Shown: in pieces, positions 1-6,708 of the stretch
Numbering within the stretch: the stretch's first letter is position 1
How the letters are laid out: each line of letters begins with the position of its first letter
Source: a virus
IMG/VR virus record: IMGVR_UViG_3300037827_000203
Span: 1-38,094 of that record
DNA length: 38,094 nucleotides
Reading direction: 5' to 3' (one strand)
Program-made: the position numbers and the translations under genes
The notes under the pieces: model-generated
What the model was told of the DNA's origin: nothing
Database searches by the model: none
The model's input: the letters and a program-made list of their open reading frames with translations, nothing else

Positions 1-19
1 GCTGGATTGGGAACGGCAT
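1..19 (-). CDS. 5' end of a phage protein, cut by the left window edge
   Basis: An ATG at 17-19 on the minus strand is preceded by AGGAGAG four bases upstream, and starts 10 nt after the stop of the zinc-ribbon gene on its right. Only six codons (MPFPIQ) lie in the window, so the product cannot be named. Its place downstream of the capsid genes suggests a head-completion or tail gene. That is inference from position only. Confidence 0.55.
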
Positions 20-28
20 TCAACTCTC

Positions 29-304
29 CTAGTATGTGCCCGCGCTCGCGGAAATATGGTTAATGTCGTCGAGCACGTCCTTCGGATGAATCAATTTTGG
101 GTCGGGCACCAGCTCTTGCCGATCGCGCGTGACCTCTCGAACCTCCGCCATCTCAAATGCACCGTTTACGTTTCGGTCGTAGCATCCGTACATGTGACAA
201 ACGAGAAGGCCAGCATTCCAATCGCAGTCCTCAATCGGAACCTTGCGCTCGCATCTCTGACACGTTGTGTACGTGACCTCGCAATAGTTCCTCCAAAACG
301 GCAT
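29..304 (-). CDS. Small zinc-ribbon-like phage protein
   Basis: The 91-residue product has a CQRC pair near residue 16 and further cysteines at about residues 27, 36 and 41, which suggests a structural zinc site. The rest is acidic and polar, with no membrane segment. Small cysteine-rich proteins of this kind are common just after the major capsid gene in tailed phages, but I do not know a fixed function. It begins 4 bases after the previous gene ends and is the next-to-last gene of the capsid block in the window. The zinc site is read from the cysteine spacing; any role in head completion is a guess from position. Confidence 0.7.
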   Translation of the reverse strand: MPFWRNYCEVTYTTCQRCERKVPIEDCDWNAGLLVCHMYGCYDRNVNGAFEMAEVREVTRDRQELVPDPKLIHPKDVLDDINHISASAGTY

Positions 305-307
305 CGC

Positions 308-781
308 CTACCGCCTCGCATACGGCGGCACGGCCTGCGCGGAAACGGCCCCGCCCGCGTACGGCGGACGAGCTTGAGAGGGGGCGGAGCTTGCAGCCCC
401 TCCCTTTGCGTAAGGTGGCAGCGCTCCGACGTGAGCCTGGTTCGGCAAGCGCCTGTCCGCGAACTGAATGGGCTTGACTGCCTTGCGGCGCTCGGGGCCA
501 GGGTAGGCAAACGGTGCAGCGGCCTTCGGCTGTCCAGGCAGGCCAGGAACGACGTACGGCGTATCGAGAACCGTGATGCACTTCGTCGGGTCAAGGCCGT
601 AGTGCCCACAGTGAATCTGGGCGTACTGCTTGGCTTCGTCCAGCGTCACAAAGCGTCCTTCGGTGCCGCAGGTGCAGGCCGTCAGGAACTTCTCGCGGTC
701 GTGCTTTGCGTCAGGACTAATCGTGATTTTGTGTCCCACGTTGTTATTCTCCAAGAAATGCCTCAGTCGAACGTCAACCAC
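308..781 (-). CDS. Hypothetical phage protein with PPYA repeats
   Basis: I do not recognise the 157-residue family. The first 70 residues look globular and contain a CTCG motif and a histidine-rich stretch. The last 60 are rich in proline, alanine and glycine and carry three copies of a short PPYA motif (PPYAKG, PPYAGG, PPYARR), so the C-terminus is probably an extended tail. The start is a GTG whose first base overlaps the last base of the preceding HNH gene's stop, which suggests coupled translation. It lies between the capsid/HNH genes and a small zinc-ribbon gene. It could be a head-tail connector or a minor virion protein, but nothing in the sequence decides this. Confidence 0.65.
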   Translation of the reverse strand: MVDVRLRHFLENNNVGHKITISPDAKHDREKFLTACTCGTEGRFVTLDEAKQYAQIHCGHYGLDPTKCITVLDTPYVVPGLPGQPKAAAPFAYPGPERRKAVKPIQFADRRLPNQAHVGALPPYAKGGAASSAPSQARPPYAGGAVSAQAVPPYARR

Positions 782-1320
782 TACTGCACCACTTGCTCAC
801 TCGGCCTGCGACCGTCAAATCCTTCTTTGAATTGACCTTTTGTGCGGCGAGCATCAGGACCGGATTTGAACGCCGTCTTGTTGATTCTATCGCCGTAACG
901 AATTGACTTCGACGCCATACGCATTGCTTCAATTGCTTGCTCAGGCGTCTCGCCAGTCTCATGTGGGCATTTTCCCCAGTGACCTTTGGCGAAATTACAG
1001 TTCATGCAGAGCAGAGAGAAGAACTCTGGATTGAACCCATGCTTCTTCGCATGATAAATCTCCTGCTCGGTTACACGCTGCGTGCTATTCGGTCCGGTGT
1101 AGTGATTCTTTCCATCAATGTGTTCCAGTGTAAGAAAGTCTGGATGATTCTCGCCGCAGCACTGACACTTCCAACCGAACGCCTCGAATAGTTCAAGTCG
1201 GCGGCGGATACGTCCCTTCTTAGATGAACAGGCCTTGCAGAGATTCCTACGCTTCCCGTTCATCGAAAGATTGAAGCAAGTATCCCGCTTTTCTATTCCG
1301 CATTCAGGACAGAGCTTCAT
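781..1320 (-). CDS. HNH-type endonuclease with an N-terminal zinc ribbon
   Basis: The 179-residue product begins with a zinc-ribbon pair (CPEC and CKAC), followed by a basic helix. It then has the treble-clef HNH core: CQCC, an LEHIDG segment carrying the central histidine, an LLCMNC pair, and a final histidine in the CPHE segment. This order matches small free-standing HNH nucleases of phages, which cut double-stranded DNA and often spread as homing enzymes. It starts at an ATG with AAGGAG five bases upstream and sits directly behind the capsid gene, a frequent homing position. It could instead have an accessory role in packaging, since HNH proteins near terminases do, but this one is far from the terminase genes. 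Confidence 0.82.
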   Translation of the reverse strand: MKLCPECGIEKRDTCFNLSMNGKRRNLCKACSSKKGRIRRRLELFEAFGWKCQCCGENHPDFLTLEHIDGKNHYTGPNSTQRVTEQEIYHAKKHGFNPEFFSLLCMNCNFAKGHWGKCPHETGETPEQAIEAMRMASKSIRYGDRINKTAFKSGPDARRTKGQFKEGFDGRRPSEQVVQ

Positions 1321-1344
1321 TACAACTCCTTGATTCTAAAGACT

Positions 1345-2304
1345 TTACGGTCCAAATGAGCCATACGTCCCCTGCCACCAACTGGCCCCCGCAGAAAATC
1401 TCTGCGTGGTCAAGAATATCAGAACTTGAGTTTGGAAGTCATCATCCGTCTCGGCCTGAATGGGAACGCGGTCGTACATCTTGAGGCCAGTCTCTTCCTT
1501 GCCCGCGAACAGGAACCACGCGCTCGGGCTGGTCAGATAGTTAAGGTGACGAAACTGAAGGTTTTCACCTTGCAGCGCGTTCAATTCGTTGTCCGCCGTG
1601 TAGGGCTTGCCCGGAGAACCGAGGATTTCCCGGCCGATCATAATCAACTCTGGCGGCAGGAATACGTCCTTCGGCCTCATCATCGAAGGAATGCCGCGCC
1701 CGTCCACGAAGCGGTAGAAGTAATTGATGCCCTGTTGCAGCGAAGTGAAAGAGAAGTCAGCGTCCGGCGTCGGGCGATTCGGATACGTGCCGGCCGAGTT
1801 GATGATATTGGACAGGCCCGGCCCGGTCGTTGTCGCGTCGGTGCCGCCCGGCAGGGGATGGGCTGTGTTGAACAGCGTCACGCCGTCGTCTGTCGTAATG
1901 AGGGTGCCGCCAAGGTTCAGCACGGAAGCGCAGACTGCCTCGCGTGCGTACAGAGCAGACTTCGCATGGGCCTTGGGAATCTGGCGGATGATGCCGTACT
2001 TGTCATCCTCGACAAGCTGCCTTGTAACTTGTGAGGCAAGGCCGTAGGGCAAGTGAAGATACTTCTTGGTGCCCGACTGAACCAAGCCGTCGTAGGCGGG
2101 TCTGGTTCCTTCCGGCATTTCCGGCATCGGACCCGTGCCCGCGACGTGGTAGTCAATCTCGTATGCGTCCTCGCTCGACATGACGTTCATGAACTTGTCG
2201 TATTGCTGAGAACGCATGGTGAGATCGGTGGTTTCGAAGAATATGTGGCGTAAGCCACGCGCAAGCAGCGGAGGAAATGTATTGCGCGAACTGAGATTGT
2301 TCAT
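1345..2304 (-). CDS. Major capsid protein (HK97-fold type, Mu gpT-like)
   Basis: The 319-residue product resembles the major head subunit of phages whose capsid gene follows a scaffold. It has a soluble alpha/beta sequence, an N-terminal segment with many aromatic residues, a central TLFNTAHP motif like that of Mu-type capsid proteins, a DVFLPPEL strand typical of the peripheral domain, and an aromatic C-terminus. No signal peptide or membrane segment is visible. It starts at an ATG preceded by AGGAGAG. It lies downstream of the portal, the likely scaffold and two small structural genes, the standard order for capsid genes. The name rests on these motifs and the gene order; I could not run an alignment. 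Confidence 0.85.
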   Translation of the reverse strand: MNNLSSRNTFPPLLARGLRHIFFETTDLTMRSQQYDKFMNVMSSEDAYEIDYHVAGTGPMPEMPEGTRPAYDGLVQSGTKKYLHLPYGLASQVTRQLVEDDKYGIIRQIPKAHAKSALYAREAVCASVLNLGGTLITTDDGVTLFNTAHPLPGGTDATTTGPGLSNIINSAGTYPNRPTPDADFSFTSLQQGINYFYRFVDGRGIPSMMRPKDVFLPPELIMIGREILGSPGKPYTADNELNALQGENLQFRHLNYLTSPSAWFLFAGKEETGLKMYDRVPIQAETDDDFQTQVLIFLTTQRFSAGASWWQGTYGSFGP

Positions 2305-2330
2305 CTAACTCTCCTGTTTGACTGCTTGCG

Positions 2331-2948
2331 TTACGCTTGCAACCCAACCGCAGTTGCCAGAACTGTGAACCACACACGCCCGCCGACAGTTCCAACCGGG
2401 TCGCGCGGGTCGAGCTGCGTGATCTGAATCAGGTTCGTCTTGGCCGTGTCCGCGTACCAGTAGCCGTTCGTATCGAGCGTGATGCCCATCAGCGTGCCGA
2501 CCATTTGGTTTGTCGTGGCGATGGCTGTGCCTGTCGTGCCAACCTTTGCGACGAACTCGATGCCCGGCGATGCGACCGCGAAGGAAATCATGCCGTCATT
2601 GATTGGCACAAGGGAAGGAGTGATTACGGCGAGCGGCTGATTGGGATTCGCCTTGTAGTTTCCGATGACGCTGCCTGGACCGAGAACGGGAGTGAATCCT
2701 TGCGGTGCTCCAGCTCCCGTGGTGCCAAGGTTAGAGGCTTGCTCGATTGCGAAGCCGACGAGTGCGCCAGCGCCTGACAAGACGGTCGTGCCGTTCCAAA
2801 CTTGCACGCCGCCGTCCGTCGCGTTGATGGATACCGGAGTCCAGGCGTTGAATGTCTGCCCAGCCTCTTCAATGATGTGCAGAACGGGAAACGAAACTGC
2901 CCCGCCTAGATTAGCAACAGGTTCTATCGCACTTGCGAAATTGGCCAT
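2331..2948 (-). CDS. Putative capsid decoration or head-fibre protein
   Basis: The 205-residue product starts at MANFASAIEP. Its ATG shares the A of the upstream gene's TAA stop (TAATG), which fixes the start over two longer in-frame alternatives. The sequence is rich in glycine, alanine, threonine and valine, with short beta strands and no cysteine. It includes a segment naming a feature value (VWNGTTVLSGAGALVGFAIE) typical of small beta-rich head proteins that coat the capsid. It lies immediately before the major capsid gene and was probably made in similar amounts. Decoration protein is inferred from composition and position; it could equally be a capsid-stabilising or minor head protein. 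Confidence 0.65.
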   Translation of the reverse strand: MANFASAIEPVANLGGAVSFPVLHIIEEAGQTFNAWTPVSINATDGGVQVWNGTTVLSGAGALVGFAIEQASNLGTTGAGAPQGFTPVLGPGSVIGNYKANPNQPLAVITPSLVPINDGMISFAVASPGIEFVAKVGTTGTAIATTNQMVGTLMGITLDTNGYWYADTAKTNLIQITQLDPRDPVGTVGGRVWFTVLATAVGLQA

Positions 2949-3550
2949 TACTTGCCCCATTTGTCTTTTGCGATTTCCTTCCACTTGGGGCTGCCAACTT
3001 GCAGTGCGTTCTCCGAATTGGCATCGGCCCTGCTGTCAACTTGTCCGTCCGCTGTTCTGGTATTGCTAGCGTGAAGCGCGTTTGCTTCGTCCTGATTGAA
3101 ATTGCCGGAGCGCATCATTGCGTCCTGAGCCGTGCGGCCGCGAGGATTGGTCATCTGAATTGCTTTCTCGTGGTGGAACTTTAGTGCCCCATAATGAATG
3201 CTCGGGTGAGCGCACATCAGAATTAAATCCACGCCGCAGGTAATCTCCGATCCATCCGCGTTTGGTTTCACGGCATTCAAGAGAGGGTCAACATCTTCGA
3301 GGGTTGCATTGCGGTATCCCGCAGCCTTCATCTGCAAATAGCGGGTGTAGTCGGGATTGTCACCGCGCTTGAGCCGAACCCAATAGTAGGCGACTTCCGT
3401 ATTCTTGGGGCGAATCTGTCCGATGCCGGGAAGTTGCAGGGGGCGTGCCTCGAAAGATGAATCAACGAGGTGGACTAGCTCTGGATTCCAGTTGCGGCGG
3501 TCGGGCTGTTCCTCGCGGAGTTTCTGAGTCAGGCTGGGCGGCAGAGACAT
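2948..3550 (-). CDS. Hypothetical phage structural-region protein
   Basis: The 200-residue product is soluble and charged, with no motif that I recognise. The first 75 residues contain tryptophan and tyrosine clusters (AYYWVRLKRG). The middle has two cysteines, and the last 60 residues are polar, asparagine-rich and probably flexible. Its start is coupled to the stop of the scaffold-like gene (shared base at 3550), and its own stop is coupled to the next start (TAATG). The tight coupling on both sides implies a role in head assembly in fixed ratio with the scaffold and decoration proteins. No function can be assigned from sequence alone. Confidence 0.7.
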   Translation of the reverse strand: MSLPPSLTQKLREEQPDRRNWNPELVHLVDSSFEARPLQLPGIGQIRPKNTEVAYYWVRLKRGDNPDYTRYLQMKAAGYRNATLEDVDPLLNAVKPNADGSEITCGVDLILMCAHPSIHYGALKFHHEKAIQMTNPRGRTAQDAMMRSGNFNQDEANALHASNTRTADGQVDSRADANSENALQVGSPKWKEIAKDKWGK

Positions 3551-4227
3551 CAGGCTGACTCCTTAAGCAGAGCCTTAACATCGCTGATTCCCATCTTCTG
3601 TGCCCATTTATCCACGTTCTCGATGGTTCCGTAACGGCCAACAGACTCTTCGCGGAGCTGCTGTGTTACGCCGGCATCCGCGCCTTCTCCTCCGCCCGCT
3701 CCATCCTCGATGAAGAACCGATTGTTCTGCGCATCCCGGCGCAATCCTCCAGACATTGCCTTGTCGCCAATGACCATCTTCACCGCACCCCTGACGTAGT
3801 TCTCATACGTAGGCTTGGCTTTCTCGGTGATGGGCGTGTCGGCTAGAACCTTGCGGATGTCGGGCAGATATTCGCTCCAGCCTTTTTCTCGCAACTCGTT
3901 CAGCACGTCGTTTTCTACCATACGAGCCTTGAGCTGAATCGTTTCCCCCAAGATCGGCATCACTCGCGCGTTGATTGCCGCGCTGCCGTCCTCGTCATCC
4001 CAGATCGTGGGGAGCTTGTTTCCGTCAGGATTTGGCTGCGGCGCTGGGCGTGTGAGCTTTGATTCGATGTCGGCGAAACGTTGGTCCTGAGCGGTGAGTT
4101 TGTCTTGCAGTGGCTTCAAATCTTCCTGGAAGGATGTGCGGAGTTGCGAGATAAATGCGGCTGCTTCCTCTTTCGATTGCTCGGGCGTTTTCGTTTCTCC
4201 CTCTTTCTTGTCAAACGGCCATGCCAT
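3550..4227 (-). CDS. Putative capsid scaffolding protein
   Basis: The 225-residue product is very acidic and predicted to be mostly helical. Residues 15-60 look like a coiled coil (KTPEQSKEEAAAFISQLRTS and onward), followed by a proline-rich linker and another helical half ending in a small C-terminal helix. Scaffolds that shape the procapsid typically have this composition, length and position between portal and capsid genes. It starts at ATG with CAGGAG upstream and is the first gene behind the hairpins at 4250-4301 and the promoter at 4325-4353. No protease signature is seen, so it is not obviously a fused protease-scaffold. The assignment is by analogy. Confidence 0.68.
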   Translation of the reverse strand: MAWPFDKKEGETKTPEQSKEEAAAFISQLRTSFQEDLKPLQDKLTAQDQRFADIESKLTRPAPQPNPDGNKLPTIWDDEDGSAAINARVMPILGETIQLKARMVENDVLNELREKGWSEYLPDIRKVLADTPITEKAKPTYENYVRGAVKMVIGDKAMSGGLRRDAQNNRFFIEDGAGGGEGADAGVTQQLREESVGRYGTIENVDKWAQKMGISDVKALLKESA

Positions 4228-4249
4228 TCATTTGCTCCTGAAAACGAAA

Positions 4250-4301
4250 AGGCTCGACACCTTTCGGCATCGAGCCTCTTGTTTTCCCCTCCGCAGGAGG
4301 G
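4250..4301 (-). terminator. Tandem hairpins ahead of the capsid genes (terminator or attenuator)
   Basis: Two stem-loops lie back to back. The first met by leftward transcription has 6-bp arms at 4296-4301 and 4287-4292 with a 3-nt loop. The second has perfect 8-bp arms AGGCTCGA at 4250-4257 and 4270-4277, followed on the minus strand by a T-rich run (TTTTCGTTTTC). The second is a fair intrinsic terminator for the packaging operon. It lies downstream of a promoter at 4325-4353, so it would also act on that promoter's own transcripts. Confidence 0.75.
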
Positions 4302-4324
4302 AACTAGATCGGCCTAACGTTGTA

Positions 4325-4353
4325 AATCTAAGCTACCAAGTGCGTTGTGTCAA
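4325..4353 (-). promoter_or_regulatory. Sigma-70-like promoter for the capsid operon
   Basis: On the minus strand TTGACA (4348-4353) is separated by 17 bases from TAGATT (4325-4330). The expected start is near 4318, giving a leader of about 90 nt before the scaffold start at 4227. The -35 box begins 3 bases after the stop codon of the preceding small gene. Confidence 0.75.
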
Positions 4354-4356
4354 ATG

Positions 4357-4605
4357 TTATTTCTCGTCGCGTGGTCCTTCGGTCCACGATACCGCAGTCA
4401 CAGTTCCGTTGTTTACATGAAGCTCGATGGTCCCACACTTCTTCAACCGAAGAATCCAATAACACACGCTGCCCCATTCTTTCGTCATCCAGAACAGGAT
4501 GCGGTTAACCGATGTTCTGGTGGGAACGGGAATTACTGGCTGGTTGCTTGCTTTTTCCAATTCTCTACCGCCTCCGGCAATGCCAACAGCAGGTCGGCTA
4601 ACCAT
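4357..4605 (-). CDS. Small protein with a DUF2292/YezD-like C-terminus
   Basis: The 82-residue frame ends in a compact beta pattern (GTIELHVNNGTVTAVSWTEG) that resembles small proteins in which a GxI-x-hydrophobic-x-DGK-like hairpin is followed by a charged tail, as in the DUF2292/YezD group. The ATG at 4605 has GAGGG five bases upstream but makes the gene overlap its neighbour by 73 bases. A second ATG at 4488 would give 43 residues containing the whole conserved part, but without a clear ribosome site. It is the last gene before the capsid promoter. Function unknown. Confidence 0.55.
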   Translation of the reverse strand: MVSRPAVGIAGGGRELEKASNQPVIPVPTRTSVNRILFWMTKEWGSVCYWILRLKKCGTIELHVNNGTVTAVSWTEGPRDEK

Positions 4606-4733
4606 ATAATCCCTCGCGTTTTCATTCCGTTGCCCGGTTCTTTTGTTTCATCCAAGTGAATCAGGAACTCAGCGTTGACCGCTCTGTGGTTCGATAGATC
4701 CTTGAGCAATAGCTGGAATCCCTGCGTTCCCAT
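4533..4733 (-). CDS. Small helical phage protein following the portal
   Basis: The frame encodes a short all-helical protein ending RGIIWLADLLLALPEAVE and a basic tail. I recognise this as a type of small protein often found right after portal genes of phages whose portal runs to about 700 residues; its role is not known. I chose the ATG at 4733 (66 residues), which has GGCGGA upstream and overlaps the portal end by 65 bases. ATGs at 4751 and 4829 are alternatives. The one at 4829 has the best ribosome site (GGAG), but would make a 161-base overlap whose extra residues look like a by-product of the portal frame. Confidence 0.6.
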   Translation of the reverse strand: MGTQGFQLLLKDLSNHRAVNAEFLIHLDETKEPGNGMKTRGIIWLADLLLALPEAVENWKKQATSQ

Positions 4734-6708
4734 TAGTTGATCCGCCAGCATCAGGTTGCTGTGCAGGTGGGGCCATGCCGAGTGCGGACGGGGCGGGTTG
4801 ACCGTTACTTCCTTGCGCTTTCTGGGCATTCTGTTCTTCTCCAAATCTCATCTTCGGAACAAATTCATCCGCGTTATCGAATCCGAACGCGCGGAAGGTG
4901 TCCTTCATCAGTTGGTCTTGCGAGCGAACAATATCCATCAGGTGCTTCTTAACGGCAGGGTCCGACTGAGACATGATGGCCTGAATGATTTTAATCTGTT
5001 CGACGTTGTGTTGCGAGAGAGAATTACGCAAGAGCATCAGATTCTGCTTTTCTACTTCACGGTTCGCCGAAGCCGTTGCCGCTCTGATCGGTATGCGGAC
5101 CTTGTGGCCGAGATAATCTTCCAAGGCTTCTTTCAGTAGGTGATCGTCTAGACCAAAGAACGAACCGCGCTCTCCTGTTCCGAACTTTCCATACATAGCA
5201 GTGCAAAGGGAAACCAACTTAACATGAGAGTGTCGAAAATCGGATACCCGGTGATTAACTCTAGTGTTGCCATCTTGCATGACGGCAAGCGTACCCATTG
5301 AGCCGAATTGCTTATTCTTACCCACTGCCCCCGCACCCATACCCGCGACCGCCGGTCCAACTCCCGCTCGCTCGTCCGCGAGTCTAAGAGTAAGCTCCTC
5401 GTCCTGAAGTCCTCCGTCACCCGGCTCCCGCGCTTGTATCCACTCGGTTTGGTCTTTGGTTCCGGGCAGGATGCAACCGGGGAATATGCCAAAGTTCTTA
5501 TCAAGGTTCGTATTGTCCGTTCGTATGCAGCCGATGATGCCGATGGTGCGCGCGTCAATCCTTTGGTTGTGCGTGGTTGAGACTTCCTCTTGGAAGTTTT
5601 CCAGCATGTCCGCATAACCCCTCCCGTGTATGCCTTCATCGGAGATGGAGAGTTTGGTCGGGATAATCGGCACTTCGTTGTCCGGCATGAAGTTAAATAC
5701 TTGCCTGAGAACAGTACGCGATTTGTAGTGGTAGCTCCAGGTCAGCTCTACTTTGACCTTTTGCGGCTTGCCGCCATCCTTCGAGCGCACGGTTACGAAC
5801 CACCAGAACCAGCACTCGTAGGCGTCCCATTCAGCGAGGATTGCATCCTGCCCGGTCGTGATGCCTTTCTTTGTTTGCTGGCGCTGCGTTTGCAAATCAG
5901 GCCCGTGGCGATCAGGCTTGCCCAGAACCTCTTTTACTTTGTCCTTATCGTAGAAACCTGAGAAAGCTCTCTCTTGCAATTCGTGACGGCTCAGCGTCCT
6001 AATATGACACTTCAGCCTCGATTTCTCCCAGGTCGGCGCTTGCGGGTCGCCAAGCACCTGTTCAAACTTGAGATTGTCAACCGCTGGTCCGTTGTAGGTT
6101 TCCGATGTCTCAAGCTCGGTGCGCTTGGTCTTTTCGTCGTAGCCAACGACCGATACGTTGACGCGCTTGTCAGGGTAGGCTTTGACGAAAGCCGTGCCAA
6201 GGCCGGCAGATTGGCTGAACCAGATGTTTTCCTTTCGGTAGAGGTCCAGTTCCTTCGGCTCGTAGGCTACGTTGTCGATGAACTGTTCGAGGACTTGCTT
6301 TTTCTTTTGGTCGCGCTCGGGATCGACTGACTTGTAGAAGTAGCGGAAGAGGGACACAGGACTGGTAGACCAGACCAATCCCATGACGCGGGCGGCAATG
6401 TCGTCTGTGCGTTGGCCGACAACCTGAATGACCAGGTTTGAGGAGTTGGGCCAAGGAAAGGACTTCTCTCTGTCTTTTGGTTTGCCAAGGATGATCTCCC
6501 GCCAGCGTGGGACTTTCTGCTCGAACAGGACCGTGTAGGACTCTTTCCAGACGCGGATGGTTTCATGCAGCCAGTTCTCGATTTGCTTGTCGATAGACTC
6601 GCCAAATGCGGCCGTGTGCAGCTGGAATTCTTTGTTCTCGGGGAAGGATACCGATAGCTTGGAACTGATTTGGGGTTTCTCGCGGGCGTCGGTGGGTTGG
6701 TCAGGCAT
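4669..6708 (-). CDS. Portal protein
   Basis: The 679-residue product is soluble and follows the large terminase with a coupled stop and start. It has the layout of long portal proteins: an N-terminal helix with a WLHETIRVWKESY segment, a KPKDREKSFPWPNSSNLVIQ region where many portals have a PWPNAxN-like motif, a central beta-rich wing, a long helical stem region rich in aromatic residues near residues 340-400, and a flexible Q/G/A/P-rich C-terminal tail after about residue 630. The portal is the dodecameric ring through which TerL pumps DNA into the capsid. Position and motifs agree, so the call is firm. Confidence 0.88.
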   Translation of the reverse strand: MPDQPTDAREKPQISSKLSVSFPENKEFQLHTAAFGESIDKQIENWLHETIRVWKESYTVLFEQKVPRWREIILGKPKDREKSFPWPNSSNLVIQVVGQRTDDIAARVMGLVWSTSPVSLFRYFYKSVDPERDQKKKQVLEQFIDNVAYEPKELDLYRKENIWFSQSAGLGTAFVKAYPDKRVNVSVVGYDEKTKRTELETSETYNGPAVDNLKFEQVLGDPQAPTWEKSRLKCHIRTLSRHELQERAFSGFYDKDKVKEVLGKPDRHGPDLQTQRQQTKKGITTGQDAILAEWDAYECWFWWFVTVRSKDGGKPQKVKVELTWSYHYKSRTVLRQVFNFMPDNEVPIIPTKLSISDEGIHGRGYADMLENFQEEVSTTHNQRIDARTIGIIGCIRTDNTNLDKNFGIFPGCILPGTKDQTEWIQAREPGDGGLQDEELTLRLADERAGVGPAVAGMGAGAVGKNKQFGSMGTLAVMQDGNTRVNHRVSDFRHSHVKLVSLCTAMYGKFGTGERGSFFGLDDHLLKEALEDYLGHKVRIPIRAATASANREVEKQNLMLLRNSLSQHNVEQIKIIQAIMSQSDPAVKKHLMDIVRSQDQLMKDTFRAFGFDNADEFVPKMRFGEEQNAQKAQGSNGQPAPSALGMAPPAQQPDAGGSTNGNAGIPAIAQGSIEPQSGQR

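Noticed and set aside
56-835. 259-residue plus-strand open frame
   Set aside because: It lies antisense to three coherent minus-strand genes with cysteine motifs and coupled starts, has an arginine-rich shadow composition and no ribosome site.
1426-2034. 202-residue plus-strand open frame
   Set aside because: It is antisense to the major capsid gene and has the R/V/A-rich look of a mirrored coding frame.
5148-5639. 163-residue minus-strand frame within the portal gene
   Set aside because: It is fully nested in another frame of the portal gene, is serine/arginine-rich and lacks a ribosome site.
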